NCBI RefSeq assembly: GCF_030272615.1
Contig: NC_081414.1
Span: forward strand, 306,467,164 to 306,531,163
Length of the DNA stretch: 64,000 nt
Direction: 5' to 3'
Source of the DNA: Cryptomeria japonica
Lineage: Eukaryota > Streptophyta > Pinopsida > Cupressales > Cupressaceae
Shown here: positions 1 through 12,418 of the stretch, piece after piece
How the letters are laid out: the number at the start of each line of letters is the position of its first letter
Numbering within the stretch: the stretch's first letter is position 1
Position numbers and translations under genes: made by a program
The notes under the pieces: generated by a model
Database searches by the model: none
Told to the model about the DNA's origin: nothing
Seen by the model: only the letters and a program-made list of their open reading frames with translations

Positions 1-290
1 ATACTATCTATAGTAGTATCATTTGATTGTGGGTAAGGCTTCCCACCATGGTTTTTCCCCTTACAGGGTTTCCACATATAAATATTTGTGTTATGTGTTG
101 TGGATGTTGTTGTCTTTCTGTTTCATGCATTAATCTTTATCGGTACTACAATTAATCGATAAAACTATCTACCAGCATAAATTTTGGTTTACCGGTATTA
201 AGCATTAAGTTTTTGTTAAGTTAATTTGGGTTGAATTTATTGGACAATTGATTCAACCCCCCCCCTCTTAGTTGTCTTTGGGACCTAACA
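1..290 (+). repeat. 3' part of a copia-type LTR (left end outside window)
   Basis: This is the downstream part of a plus-strand LTR. It contains the block common to the copia LTRs here (CCACCATGGTTTTTCCCC followed by GGGTTTCC), the C-rich run before CTCTTAG, and it ends in CCTAACA. No primer-binding site follows, so this is either a solo LTR or the 3' LTR of an element lying to the left. The following sequence is the antisense remnant of another element. The left TSD lies outside the window. Confidence 0.7.
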
Positions 291-635
291 CATTGATGAC
301 AACACTCATGTGAAAAATGATAATGGTTTCCATCTGTTGGTTTCACCCTAAGATTGCTCCCCCTGAGCTGAATATCCATCTATGATTAGGATCAGTACAA
401 AATACTCCATATCTCCATATCTAATAATGTCAAGAATATATTTTTCACTTATACCTCTCCCTTTGACATCAATGCCAGAAAAATACTAAAAATCGGGATG
501 AAATGTTGTACAAATAATGTCTCCCAAAACACCTTACCGGAGCTGAATATACTTGAAAATTTATGGATAGGATTTCTCCAAAAGATCTAGATAAGTATCA
601 CAACCAGATTTGAATGTGCCAAAAATAGATACAAG
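291..635 (-). repeat. 3' non-coding remnant of a minus-strand copia element
   Basis: No ORF is present. On the minus strand it shows purine-rich motifs CTCAGGGGGAGC and GATGTCAAAGGGAGAG, the same kind as follow the RNase H stop codon of element G. It is therefore read as the downstream non-coding region of a related copia element that served as target for the LTR at the window start and for G. This is inferred from shared motifs only. Confidence 0.5.
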
Positions 636-1801
636 TGTTATACAATTCAAATAAATGGCAGATAACTGAGAGGGGGCATGAATCAGTTGTCACAGATTAC
701 CAGAACCCAAAATATTAATACCAGAATGCTTAAACCAAATACTGAAATAGCAATTAAACTAATTAACCATAAACAATAATCATAGAATAAACACCATCCA
801 CATGACACCAAGATTTATACGTGGAAAACCATGGTGGGGAGCCTACCCACAGTCAGGTAATACTTCTGTAGTAAGTATGTGAATTACAATTGAGGGGTTT
901 GCACTTGTAGGAGAACCAACATCCTAGAGCACACTTCTCATCACAAAAGGGGTCTCAGTGACTATATAGAAATCCAAACTACAATCCAGAGAAGTGTTGA
1001 ACTGCAAAACATAGCATCTCCTATGTCTGAGTATAGTTTCGGTTAAGCTCAATACCAAGGGACTAAATCCTCTTACATAAACCCAATTTTATCTCCAATG
1101 ATCGACCAAATCCTCTACTTGAATGATATTACATTATTCACACATTACACATCCATATCACATTCCCATGACCATGATGATCTACAATGAGATCTTACAT
1201 CATATATACAAACCCTCGACCATAAACAATCAAGTCGGCCACCAGACAATAAACCAATTACATAATTACAAAACATGTTAGCCTTAGACCAAACAAACAA
1301 TATTCAACACATAAGACATCCCAAAAACATATCGAGAAGTTCAATCCACATGCTTCACTAAACCGGTCCATAACCTAGACCAACTGGTACCCAATATAGG
1401 TCCATACTCTACAACAATGATCCCCATTTGCCAAGTCTCGAACATGATCACCAACAACATCTTGAAACTCCACTAGAAGCTGCACCAATACCACTTATGC
1501 ATATCATCAAATATCTTCATCAAAAGCTCTATCGATGAAACCCTCACTGAAACTAGAAGCCAAGCTTCCAAGAAAATAGGATAGCATATGATCACAAGAC
1601 CAAAACCAACTAACTGAATATGAACATGAGTGTCATGAATAAGCTTATTCCATAACCAAACCATATTGGATCCAAACCAACTAGAAACTACTCAACCTAC
1701 TAAGACCAGAAGGGTGTCGGTAAAGAATCCAAACAACTAGTGTTGGCATCAATGACAAAACATCATTGCAACACATAATCAATTCTACCAAATGATCAAC
1801 A
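636..1801 (-). mobile_element. Element G, 3' LTR (copia, minus strand)
   Basis: Read on the minus strand it begins TGTTGATCATT directly after a polypurine tract and ends TTGTATAACA, about 1166 bp. It carries the CCATGGTTTTCCACGTATAAA block and the CCCCCTCTCAGTT stretch near its end, as in the other copia LTRs. The five bases outside its end are acaag. It is the downstream LTR of the element whose RNase H tail lies at 2207-2415. The 5' LTR is not in the window. Confidence 0.75.
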
Positions 1802-2206
1802 ATATCCTCCTTTGGCATTGATGGCAACACTAGATGTGAAAAACATCTAAGTACCAAGAAATACCAAACAAGTCTCCCCCAATGGAAGACAACCAACAAC
1901 CTCCCATAGCAATCAAGTTATGAAACAAAGACCAAACTCCCTTTGTGAATAATATCTCTGTAAAGCTCTGAATTATACATATATCTCTCCCTGATTTATT
2001 CAACTCCTTAAGTTTTTATTTTTCACATCAATATATCTCCCCCTTTGACATCAATGCCAGATTTATGAAATAAATATCAAAGAAAAAACATAAACCACCG
2101 AATCACAAAGTTGACTACTCCCCCTGAGTAGTAGCATCTCCACATCAATGCCAAAATGAAAAATATCTTTGATAATGCATACCAGACTAATGCCAAACTG
2201 CATCAA
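1802..2206 (-). promoter_or_regulatory. Element G 3' non-coding region with repeated polypurine tracts
   Basis: Between the RNase H stop codon and the 3' LTR. On the minus strand it holds CTCAGGGGGAGT, then TGTCAAAGGGGGAGATA, then CCAAAGGAGGATAT directly before the LTR. The last is the likely plus-strand primer for reverse transcription. Several polypurine tracts in a non-coding region before the 3' LTR are typical of Sirevirus-type copia elements (established knowledge). No ORF is evident. Confidence 0.6.
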
Positions 2207-2415
2207 TCAAGTCTCTATTGGAGGGGAAGAAACTCCCAAGTTGTCTCTTAGGTACTCAAATGATTCTTTAGGAAAAGGTTTAGTGAAGATATCTACAATC
2301 TGCTCTTTAGTGTTTACATAAGCCAGTTTAACTTTATTTGCTTCCACCTTTTCCTTCACAAAGTTGTACTTGGTAGATATGTGCTTTGTCTTAGAATGAA
2401 ATACTAGATTATTTG
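2207..2415 (-). pseudogene. Copia RNase H C-terminal end (element G, part 2)
   Basis: Minus-strand translation gives the end of a Ty1/copia RNase H, including FHSKTKHIS, KEQIVDIFTKP and a terminal TGA. The upstream part of the same domain is at 28321-28806, and the same five bases (atttg on the plus strand) flank both sides of the intervening block. The reading frame was therefore cut by the insertion of 2416-28320. RNase H would remove RNA from the RNA:DNA hybrid during reverse transcription. This copy cannot work as it stands. Confidence 0.88.
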
Positions 2416-3540
2416 TGTAGATAGGAAATTGAGTATCATCAAAGAAAATATAAACATTAGCCTAGCTCAATCACAAAAACTAAATTGCAATGATAAATCC
2501 TAATTACATTCAATAGAGATACATGAAAAACAAGACATTCAATTCAAATGCAAACCATAACAAATGTGAAATGTCTCCTCAAGAACTCTCCATTGTCCTT
2601 CTTTCTCCTTCAAATGGCTTTGTTTTGTGGATCTCACCTACAAATGCATAAGCATAATATGAAAGCAAGATTGACAAGACAAGATGATAGCGTAAGGATA
2701 CTAGAAGTGTGATTGATTTGGCCAGGGGCTTTGATTGAAGAAATTCATCCAATTTATAGACAAATTGGAGAAAAGATCAGATTAGCATGAAAGTGATTCG
2801 AATAGAAATTCAAATCAAGAATAGCAAAATTATGACAAGTGTATGACAAATTGCTATGCAAGGATTTATGACAATTTATGACAATTTATGACAATTTATG
2901 ACAATTTATGACAATTTATGACAAATTGCTATGCAAGGATTTATGACAAGAATTTGAAATAGAAATAGACATTTAGGAATTTAGGAGAAATTAGAAAATT
3001 AGGTTAGAAATGATGACTTGGAAATTAGGAAATTGATGAAAATTAGGTAAATTAATTAATAATTTCTCATTCATTAATTAATTTACAAAAATATGAGGAA
3101 TTAATTAGCCAATTAAATAAACATTTAATTGTCACAAGAAGGCTCAGGATAAATAAATAAATCATTTATCCTAAAGAGAAAATGACAAACAAGGTTAAAT
3201 GAATAAATCATGAAACCCTAGAAGATAAATTAGAAATGCAAGGACGACAATTAGGTCTTGATGTAAGATTGATTTGATGTCGATTCGATCATGATTTTGA
3301 ATTGATAAATGATTCATACTGATAAGTGATTTGATAAATGTGCCAATTAACGAGGAACAATGACTAATTGATCCAAATTGACATGATTGAGAAGGATGAT
3401 GATCGATGAAAAATTGATCACAAGATGACAAGAACGACAACAATCGATGACAAAATAGATTGCAAAATGACAAGATTGAAAATGACCATGATCGATGACA
3501 AATCAATCGCAAGACGATAAGAATGACAGAAGATGATAGG
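2416..3540 (-). repeat. H2 3' LTR, upstream part deleted
   Basis: Minus-strand LTR ending in CCTATCTACA. It matches the H LTR through the TATA-like region (ctataaat on the minus strand near 2748) and the CGATCGATGACAAAT-type repeats. Around 3540 it passes directly into internal sequence that elsewhere lies about 150 bp upstream of the polypurine tract. The LTR start and polypurine tract were therefore lost in one deletion. Boundary good to about 20 bp. Confidence 0.7.
2864..2923. repeat. 10-bp tandem repeat, six copies
   Basis: Six head-to-tail copies of atttatgaca inside the H2 3' LTR. The same site has about two copies next to the H1 insertion (10920-10939) and about three near 26281, so the array varies between LTRs of one family. 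Confidence 0.9.
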
Positions 3541-5582
3541 TTTGAATGGATCAATAATCGGAGGTCAGATGCACAAAGGACAAGCACTGGAAGGCGTAAA
3601 AGACCACGACCAGACTGACGAAAGAAATGTTAGTAAGAAGAAATTAAACAAAGGATAGTTAGAGATGAAGGAAAACTTTCTTTCACAAATGCACATAAGT
3701 AGGTGAGAACCTTTATTTATTGTAGCAAAGTGGATGCAGAGCATCATGGCATTGAAGGCCAGAGCTGCAACGCAATCCCTTTTGCAAAAGATAGACACAT
3801 CACAGACAAGGAATGAGTGAAGCATCCTAGGGTGCATACATCAAGGGTTGAGGTATGTGCAGCGTTGATAAAGCGAACGTACTTATCAGAGACACCCAAT
3901 GATATAGTTGCCCTAGTTTGTGACAAACATTCCACAAACAACAAACACAACAAAAAAGGAAAGGGGACCATGAACCATCCTGGTTACTCTAAATCACTTA
4001 GTGACATCATCGAGCAACATAGGAACATGATCAAAAATCAATAAATGATAAGATTCGCTAATTCCAACAATTCAAACAAACATCTTGATCTTCATTGTCA
4101 AAAGTTGAAAGTGTTGATAGGACGATCATGCTGTCTGGTTTCAGGACATGCGATACCTCGTCTAAGACAGGGCACAGTCTAGTTTCGAGCATACCACACC
4201 CTGTATAAGACCCATGATAGTAGTGACAAGGTCAAATGATATTGATGTTGATGTTCAATTGATAAGACAATTGTGATTAGTTTGAATGTTTGGTTTGATT
4301 GAAAAAGTTCATCTGTTAACGCACGATTCCATTAAAGCACAATGTGTGATTGCGTGTTGTTGGAGGTATGCTCAGTGATCTGTCTATGCACAAAGGGGGT
4401 ATTTTTTGTTTTGCTTTTCGAGTTTTACAATTTTTTTGTGTTCATTTTTTTGGACTTTATTTGACTTTTTAGGGATTTTTTCAGGACATTATTTGATTTT
4501 TTTGGATTATTTCAGGACATTTTTCAATTTTTTTGGATTATTTCAGGACATTTGTCAATTTTTATGATTATTTCAAGACATTTTTCAATTTTTATGATTA
4601 TTTCAGGACATTTTTCAATTTTTATGATTTTGCCCCTAATGTCTAGCAAGGAAAGGAATATGACAGGTGAATAAATAGGCTTTCTGAAATGTTGGTGGAT
4701 AGAGGGAAGACAAAGGCCTTTTATCATGGAGACAATATTGATGCAATTTTCAAGGGTTATTGCGTGATGGGACAAGAGACTGGATATGACAATGTAAAGC
4801 AGTGACATGGCATGAGGGACATGTCAAGAGGTTTTTGAAAAATATGTTTTGCATTTCACGTCCTTATGTCAAATCAAGATCAAGGAATGAGAAAGAGTAT
4901 ATGGATAGTGATAAGATATGGATAGGATAAGCAAGACCAAGAATGGATAAGGGACATGGACTGAAGGTCGGGATAGGATACATGATAGTGGCAGAAAGTT
5001 GCAATAAGCTAGGGAATATGGATGAAAGGTTATAATAAGCAAATTGATAAAGACCAAAAACTATGATAGACTAAAAGCTGCAAACAAGATGCATGATGCT
5101 CATGATGATCCTCAGCCTTGTCAAGATCAAAGGTGGAAAGGGAAACTAGACATGAGGGACAATAGGATAATGGAGGAGTATGACATGGGTGCGATAGGAT
5201 AATGAAGGGCAATAGGATATGAAGGAGGAAACCTGCCCCCAAGTACGGTATGCAAGAAGTTCATAGATTACGCATGATGCCTATTTGCTAGGTTTTCATC
5301 ACGGTACTTGCCCAAGGCACCTGTTTGCCAAATTTTCACTAGTGGACGAATTATTTTTGCTTTACTTTTTTTTTCTTTTTCTTTTTTTCTCACTTTTTTT
5401 TTTGTATTTTGACTTTTTCAATAGAAGATGGACACATGATAGGGGATGGAAGAAGGACTCAACCATCTTTTTTTTTTTTTGGATAGTAGCCTTGAAAAAA
5501 ATGGACCATGACCTTTAAAAGTATGCTCAAAGACGTTGGTAGGATAAGGACATAGAAAATAAGATGAAACTAAGGCAAGGAT
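3541..5582 (-). mobile_element. H2 internal 3' region, non-coding
   Basis: This lies downstream of the H2 ORF. No protein domain is visible. It matches H1 from about 17255 to 19330 in reverse, including blocks around the tandem repeat and the pyrimidine/purine run at 5360-5490. It lacks the roughly 2.8-kb segment with the mobile-domain gene that H1 has at the equivalent point. Short ORFs here have no conserved counterpart in H1. Confidence 0.6.
4470..4630. repeat. About 30-bp minisatellite in H2, roughly five copies
   Basis: Repeated units of the type attatttcaggacatttttc. The homologous site in H1 (18200-18620, opposite strand) has about thirteen copies of a 32-bp version. There are no unique spacers between units, so this is a simple tandem array. 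Confidence 0.85.
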
Positions 5583-8360
5583 TTATGTAAAGGATTGGAC
5601 CAGAGGGATCGAAGGATGGAAAATATGCATTGGATAATGGATAGGGTATTGGAAGAATTATGCTTTAGTGGATGGAAATGTTGGCAAGATTGACATTGGC
5701 ACACACTTTGAGGGGTGATGGACTGATGGACAAAAAATGTATTTTGGCTATTGAGATTTTGAGGAAGGAAAGGCTATGGATTTTGGGACATAAGGGCCCA
5801 AAATGGATGAAGAAGGTGATGGAGGAATAGATTTGAGAGGTTTGGATGGAGGAATAGAAATTTTGGATGCCAAGTTGGATGTTTCTTTAGGCTTTTGTGC
5901 TTTAAGGAGCTGCTTAGGGATCCACATGGTTTTTTATTTTTCATGCTTTTGTGATTCCTTGGAGTGGATTGCTTGCACAAGGGATTTAGGAACCCATATA
6001 TATTTTGACTTTTGTTTTTGAGCAATGGGCCTTTGTGACCTTTTGGATATTTCTTTTTCTTTTTGGATCATATTTTTCATTGCTTTGACATGTTGATTAG
6101 ATTGGACATGTTGATCCTTGAATACATGTGGATTTCTAGACTTATGACTTTTATACTTGGCATCCAAATTGCTTGGAGGGGGAAAGGAATGCATGGATGG
6201 ATATGAATGAAACGGAGTTCTTTTGGATGGATGAAATTTACTCAAGGATGTGTGCCTTTGCTGACCTTGCATAGAGAATGAAGGAATATAAGGACCTAAG
6301 ATGGATGGAAAGTATGATGGGGAAGGTGTATGCTTGGATTTTGAAGGGATGTTGGATTTAGCAGGGGTACCCACGTCTTGAGGAATTTCACTAAGGCCAT
6401 GACCCTTAATATTTTCTTTAACATGAAGGGATTCTTGCTTATGAAGATCTACTCCTTTGCCTTTATGAATATCTTGACTTGTAGGATACTCTTTTCCTTG
6501 GGAAGAAGACGCGAGTCCATTATGAGGTGGATATGATATGAGAGAAATAATGAGATCTTGAAGTGGATTGGATTTCACCAAAGTGGAAGAACCCATTGTG
6601 CATGTCGAGGGTTCATGAACATCTTGCACTGACATGTTAGAATCATGAGGGGGATTAGGATCATGAGGGGGACTAGGATTGTGTAGTGGACATGGTTCAA
6701 TGACAGGCTCTTCAAGAGATGGAATGGGAAAAATAATGGGATCATCAAAAGAAATGCGATCTTGGAGTGTATATGGAAAATTAGGACAAGGAGATGGAGG
6801 AACAAGTGGATCTTGTGGAGGATCTGAAGGAATAATTTTATCTTGACAAGGAGGAAGATCATTGGAATCCTCTTTAAAGGTGCTTTGCTCTTTACTTTCA
6901 ATGGGATCATCGGAAAGGGTGGAAGGGATATCTTGATCTTTCTTAGGAAGTGGAATGTCAATGGGATTTGAAAGGACATCATGTTCTTGGATAGAATTGA
7001 CAGGAATAAGTGAATCATTACAAGTGTCTGAGGAAATGGGATCTTGGTCAACAATTGGATGGGATGATAAGGTTTTGGGATCTTGATCTTGATCAGTTTT
7101 AACACATGTTTCTTTATGCTCTAAATTATCCTCTTGACATGGGGTTAGACTTTGGATATGCATGGGGGATTCTGACAAGGGATCAATGGTTTGGCATGAA
7201 GGAAATGCACTTTGAACATTTGTGATGGATTTTGGCAAGGAATCAATGCTTGAACATGAGGAAGAGGGACTTTGAATGGGGTCCTCTAAAACAGGTAATG
7301 GCAATAAAGTGCATGGTGGCATTGGGTCTCGTATTTTTGAAACATGACAAGGATGTGCATCATGAATTGGATTATTGTGGAAATCAATTATGGATAGCCC
7401 TTGGGTAATTTCATCCTTGGGTGTATTGTTTGATGAGGACAATATGGAAGGTTCTTGTGAAACTTCTAGAGGTGTAGGGATAGATGCCACTGGAGAGTCA
7501 ATTTGCTTGCGAGGGGATGAGGCATTGCTAGACATAAGTGTATTATTTTGATCTTCCTCAAAGAACTCACTTGGTAATTTCCTTAAGATCATTGCAATAA
7601 AGCCACCTTTCTTTCGAAGTTTTGACATAGTTGTATCTGGAATTTGAACTTGTTTGGCAAGGAGTTGGTTCTGATCTAATGTCATGTTTTGATATTGGAC
7701 TTGGTTCAATTGTTCTGACATGTTTGAAACTTGGGTTGGTGTGTGCTGCAACCTTTGTTTTTTAATGTTTGGTTGTGGTTGTTGACATTGATATTCCACC
7801 ATTGGTTGAACCATTTGTGGACATTGTATAGTTGGTTGGACATATTGTTGAAATTGGACCATTGGTTGTATTGGTTGTATATGTTGAACAATTGGTTGAA
7901 CCATTGGTTGTATTGGTTGAAAATCTGATTGATAGTAAACACCTTCTTGTTCTTGTTGTGGAGGCACATAATGTTGAAATTGATGTTGTCTCCTTTCTTG
8001 AAATTGTTTAATCATCTCTATTTGGGAGAGGAGAGCTGGTATGCCTGATCATTCAAGAAGAGATCTTACATCAATTGGCTCAATCTTTGGATTTTGACCT
8101 TGAAATTTTTGAAACATTTTGGACATTTGTGATCTATTCTTCTCAATGTTTTTCACTCTTTGTTCCAATATCTCCTCTTCTTGAGCTAGTTTCTCCTCTA
8201 GTTTTTGTATTTGGACATTTACATCATCATGATAAGTTTGATCCAAGTTTTGAGACATGTAGAGATTGGATTGACATGATTGATTGCTCAATTGTGATGA
8301 CATGGCTTCGCAAGAAGGTTGAGACCTCATTTCAACAAACATGTCACTATGCAAATGCAA
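5583..8360 (-). pseudogene. Family H Pro/Gln/Ser-rich ORF (H2 copy)
   Basis: A single 926-codon frame broken by two stop codons: TGA at 8049-8051, where H1 has CGA, and TAA at 5934-5936, where H1 has TCA. In order it shows a short Gln-rich start, a coiled coil (EEKLAQEEEILEQRVKNIEK, about residues 55-75), a Gln/Tyr-rich stretch, a long Pro/Asp/Ser segment, and a basic C-terminal third with IWVPKSL and LGPYVPKS. I do not recognise the family. Its place after the leader is where gag would be, but no zinc knuckle, protease, RT or integrase motif is present. A structural protein of a non-autonomous element is the simplest reading, by inference. The start was chosen from the MHLHSDM shared by both copies. 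Confidence 0.7.
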
Positions 8361-10449
8361 TATTTTTGGATTTTCTTTTTTTCAAGGATGATATATGATA
8401 TGCAGCTAAATGCAAACTAAATAGATGGAAATGCAATCTATGGCATGAATACAACCTATGTTTTTGTTCTTTTTTCAAGATTTTGACAAACTTATGAATG
8501 CAATTCTAAAAATGAGACCCTTAGGAAATTGAAATGATGTCTAGACCTCAAGGACAAAAGGACCAAGTGACAAAAGGACAAAATGACAATGTCTCCCCTA
8601 TATGCTTGGATACTAAGATAGGTTTAACCAAATGACATTGATGACAAAAAGAGAAAAGGTTTGATAAGGTCTAGACCTCCTAACAATGACTTAGGGTTTA
8701 TCAAAGATTTCGATTACTCAAGTATGACAAAACCTAGTTTTGACACTATATGCTAAGGGACAATTACTATGCAAGTGACCCTAATATGATATGATAATGA
8801 CCTAAGCTTAATGAAGAAACCTAGGGTAGGCAAATGCAAATGTATGACAATGTCAACCTAAGTTTGAATTATGAAATGGTATTACTCTAATGCAAGAGGA
8901 CACATGCAAAATGGATGACCCTTATTGATATGGAAAGGAGTATGACCTAGGTGAAACTTAACCTTGGTAATTGACAATGAATTTGCAAAATGCAAACCTA
9001 GGATGAACCTAAATCTAAGTGACTTGAATGTTGAGACAAGATTTTGAAAAATGTTTGACAACCATGTTTGAAGGTGTTTTGAACTTTGTTGAATGAAATA
9101 CTCTTGTGTTTAACCTTGTTTTGAATCAATTTGTCTTGTTTTTGAAATGAGACACAACTCAACTTTTGACAAGCAAAGAAGACAAGATACTTCAACTTAA
9201 ACTCAAGACAATCATGCTCATTCACACATTTCTTATGGATGGCAAGGACAATAGGTACTTGAGAGGTAGACTCGTTATGAGATTCAAGGAGAATACATAG
9301 ATGCTTGACCCCACGGGCTCCCCTCCATGGCACTCACTTCTCAGGGCAGCCAAGCATCAGTCCCCATGGAAATCTCCCCATGGTGAACTTAGTATCTCTT
9401 CCAAGTATCCGAAATTGTCCTTCTCAAGCAACTAGAATGATTTTTGGCCTCTAAATACAAGGTGTTTAGTAAGGATTTATGTTAAGCATTACTCCTTGGT
9501 GTCACGCAAGCGTGATTGAGACATTAAGCCCACCAAGATACCAAACAAATGTAGTTGCACAAACACGATTTAGACCGTGAGGCCCTACTTAGATGTTGAT
9601 ATGAGAAAGAGTTCAAGGGTCATCACTTCCCAAGTAACTGCAATTCCCACGTAACCCTTCCTTCAAAGCTTTCACTCATCAGGTATTTATTTATAGTGAG
9701 TTAGAATGCCAGGGTACTCTAGCTATGCTCACTTTGGGTCGTTCCCTTCTCACGATTGTCACTTTCTTGTAAAAGAAAGAAAATGGTCAGGAAGGCAGGC
9801 CCTCTAAAGGTAACAAGCAATTCGAGCCATGAGAATGGTATTGAGATCTAGATTTCTGATCACCCTAAGAAGGATGAGAGCATACTCTCCTACTCCAATG
9901 TCAAACTCGACAATCAAAGCAAACACACGTTCATTCCATCCTACTCAGCAATAATACTAGGTGCCTAATTATGAATCACAAACACAAAAGTTTGGTTGAA
10001 ATACAAGGCAACCTGCAAAATCACCAAGTTAGAAGTTTGATTTGTTTGGTCTTTGACTAGCGAACCTGCATAAAATTTGTTAGTAGTTTTATTTTTGTCT
10101 TTGCCATGCGTAATGCCAAGGTGTTGCACAGAGAATCAGTACCAAAGAAAAGTAGAATGCAAGAAAGAGAATGATTTTTTTTTTTAATTATTATTATTAT
10201 TTATTTATTTTTATTTTTTTTACACAAGCACAAATTGCCTTAACACAGACGCAGAACCCATCAAGTTGCGCCTGTGTTGCATCAAGCTACACCTGTGTAC
10301 CTTACACAGGCACAGAAGGCACCCACACAAGCGCAGAATGATTTGACACAGGCACAGAAGTGTCAAGAAAGCTTTGAGGTGCCCTGTTTCTTGATTTTTC
10401 ACCTGCAAATCAACTCAAAAGCACTCAAAAACATAGTTAAGGGGTTAAG
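8361..10449 (-). mobile_element. H2 long leader between PBS and ORF
   Basis: About 2.1 kb with no convincing ORF, colinear with H1 12419-14454 on the other strand. Both copies keep an open frame around CATGG-rich sequence (9333-8998 here), but it starts at GTG and differs in length, so I do not call it a gene. Leaders of this length occur in some gypsy lineages (established knowledge). Its role here is unknown. Confidence 0.6.
10220..10350. repeat. Degenerate cacctgtgt / acacaggcgc motif cluster (H2)
   Basis: Several copies of a roughly 9-10-bp motif in both orientations (acacaagcgc, cgcctgtgt, cacctgtgt, acacaggcac), just inside the H2 leader. Equivalent clusters occur in H1 at 12530-12640 and 21700-21820. 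Confidence 0.7.
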
Positions 10450-10467
10450 TTCACATCGGGTTCACCA
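10450..10467 (-). promoter_or_regulatory. H2 primer-binding site
   Basis: Minus strand reads TGGTGAACCCGATGTGAA, five bases inside the LTR end at 10473. It begins with TGG, as required for pairing with a tRNA 3' CCA. The identical sequence is at the same place in H1. I cannot assign the tRNA from memory. Confidence 0.75.
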
Positions 10468-10472
10468 ATTAA

Positions 10473-10939
10473 TGTAGATAGGAAATTAAGGATCATCAAA
10501 GTAAATATAAACATTAGCCTAGCTCAATCACAAAAACTAAATTGCAATGATAAATCCTAATTACATTCAATAGAGATACATGAAAAACAAGACATTCAAT
10601 TCAAATGCAAACCATCACAAATGTGGAATGTCTCCTCAAGAATTCTCCATTGTCCTTCTTTCTCCTTCAAATGGCTTTGTTTTGTGGATCTCACCTACAA
10701 GTGCATAAGTATAATATGAAAGCAAGATTGACAAGACAAGATGACAGCGTAAGGATACTAGAAGTGTGATTGATTCAGCCAGGGGCTTTGATTGAAGAAA
10801 TTCATCCAATTTATAGACAAATTGGAGAAAAGATCAGATTAGCATGAAAGTGATTCGAATAGAAATTCAAATCAAGAATAGAAAAATTATGACAAGTGTA
10901 TGACAAATTGCTATGCAAGGATTTATGACAATTTATGAC
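10473..10939 (-). repeat. H2 5' LTR, first segment (3' end of the LTR)
   Basis: Starts TGTAGATAGG on the plus strand next to the PBS. It is cut at 10939 by the insertion of H1 and resumes at 23814 after the duplicated atgac. The remaining LTR continues to 24770, is cut again by H3, and ends at 26094 in TCTACA. Confidence 0.85.
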
Positions 10940-12395
10940 TGTAGACACCTAAAAATGGTCAACGCTTGTGGAATCAAGCTTTAACATTTGCGCATTGCCT
11001 CATTTTAGGTTTTTGCGTCCCATTAACATTTCTCCTATGTCATGCACTTGGTCTTTCTCATTTGCGAACATTGATTCCTTCTTCTACATTCTTCCTTCAT
11101 CTTGCCTTCGAATTTGGTCTTGTCGACAACAATCTCCAGTCATGATCGATCTTCTCCTATTGCATCAATGTGCATGCTCATTTGTCATTATTTTGGACAT
11201 CGTCAATCCTAATTAGGGTTTTGTCCTCCTGTCAATCTTGTGATCGATTTGTCATCGATCATTTTCCTCTTATCAATCTTGTCATCTGGCAATCAATTTA
11301 TCATCAATTCTTATCATTTTCAATCTTGTCATTTTGCGATCAATTTGCCATCGATCGTTGTCTGTCTCAATTGTGTCAATTTGGATCAATTTGTCATTGT
11401 TCCTCATCAATTGGCGCATTTATCAATCAAATCATTTATCACATTGGTCATTTATCAATTTAAAATCATGATCGACATCAATTATCTTCAATCAAGACCT
11501 AATTGTCATTCTCACATTGCTAATTCATCTTCTAGGGTTTCGTGATTTCATCATTTAACCTGGTTTGTCATTTCCTCCTTTAGGATTAATAAATTATTTA
11601 TTTATCCTAAGTTTTCTTGTCACAATTAAATGTTCATTTAATTGGCTAATTATTCCTCTTTGTGAATTAATTAATAAATGACAAATTATTAATTAATTCA
11701 CTTAATTTCCTAATTTTCATCAATTTCATCTTTTTCCTAATTTCTTAAATTCCTCATTTTCTAATTTCCTCATTTCTTACATTCCTAATTTCAATTTTCC
11801 TCCTATTTCTCTCCTAAATTCATGGAAATGACATAGAAATTTGTCATAATTTGTCATAATTGACAATCAATCAATCCTTGACATAGAAGTTTGTCATAAT
11901 TTGTCATAAATTATCAATCAACAAATTTTGCATAGAAAGTGCATAATTTGTCATAATTTGTCATATTGATTTGCAATTTCCATTTGAATTGAATCATGCT
12001 AATCTTGTCTTTTTCTCCAATTTCTCTATAAATTGGATGAATTTCTTCAATCAAATCCCTTGATTCTTGACCCCTAATCAGATTATCGAATTTCTAGTTA
12101 ATCAGACTTCGAGTATTCTTGAGCAATATCTTATTTACTTGCTTTCATATCATGATCATGCACTAGTAGGTGAGATCCACAACAAAACTATTTGGAGAAG
12201 AAAGAAGGAAAATGGAGCCACATGAAGGAGCATTCAAATCATACCTTTGGTTTGCTTAATTTCTAGTTTTGAATGTTTTTATTTCATGTCTCTATTGAGT
12301 GTTGTTTAGGATAGATCATTGCATTTGAGCTTTTGTGATTGAGCTAATGGTTAGTTTTGACTTGTTTGTGATGATTTCCTATTTCCTAAAGTACA
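10940..12395 (+). repeat. H1 5' LTR
   Basis: Starts TGTAGACACC and ends AAAGTACA. It includes a run of imperfect repeats around cgatcgatttgtcatcgatc (11220-11400), an AT-rich part, and a TATA-like element followed by 370 bp to the end. It is the same length as the 3' LTR at 22353-23808. Confidence 0.92.
12025..12034 (+). promoter_or_regulatory. Putative TATA box of the H1 5' LTR
   Basis: ctctataaat occurs in a context kept in every H LTR that retains this region (for example the 3' LTR near 23443, and on the minus strand near 2748 and 10800). It is a plausible core promoter by position and conservation. Transcription start is not known. Confidence 0.5.
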
Positions 12396-12400
12396 TTAAT

Positions 12401-12418
12401 TGGTGAACCCGATGTGAA
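12401..12418 (+). promoter_or_regulatory. H1 primer-binding site
   Basis: TGGTGAACCCGATGTGAA, five bases after the 5' LTR, identical to H2. It begins with TGG, as expected for a tRNA-primed element. Confidence 0.8.

Noticed and set aside
8998-9333. Possible small leader protein of family H (also 13524-13742 in H1)
   Set aside because: Similar residues appear in both copies, but the frame begins at GTG, lengths differ (111 versus 72) and the similarity equals that of the surrounding non-coding DNA.
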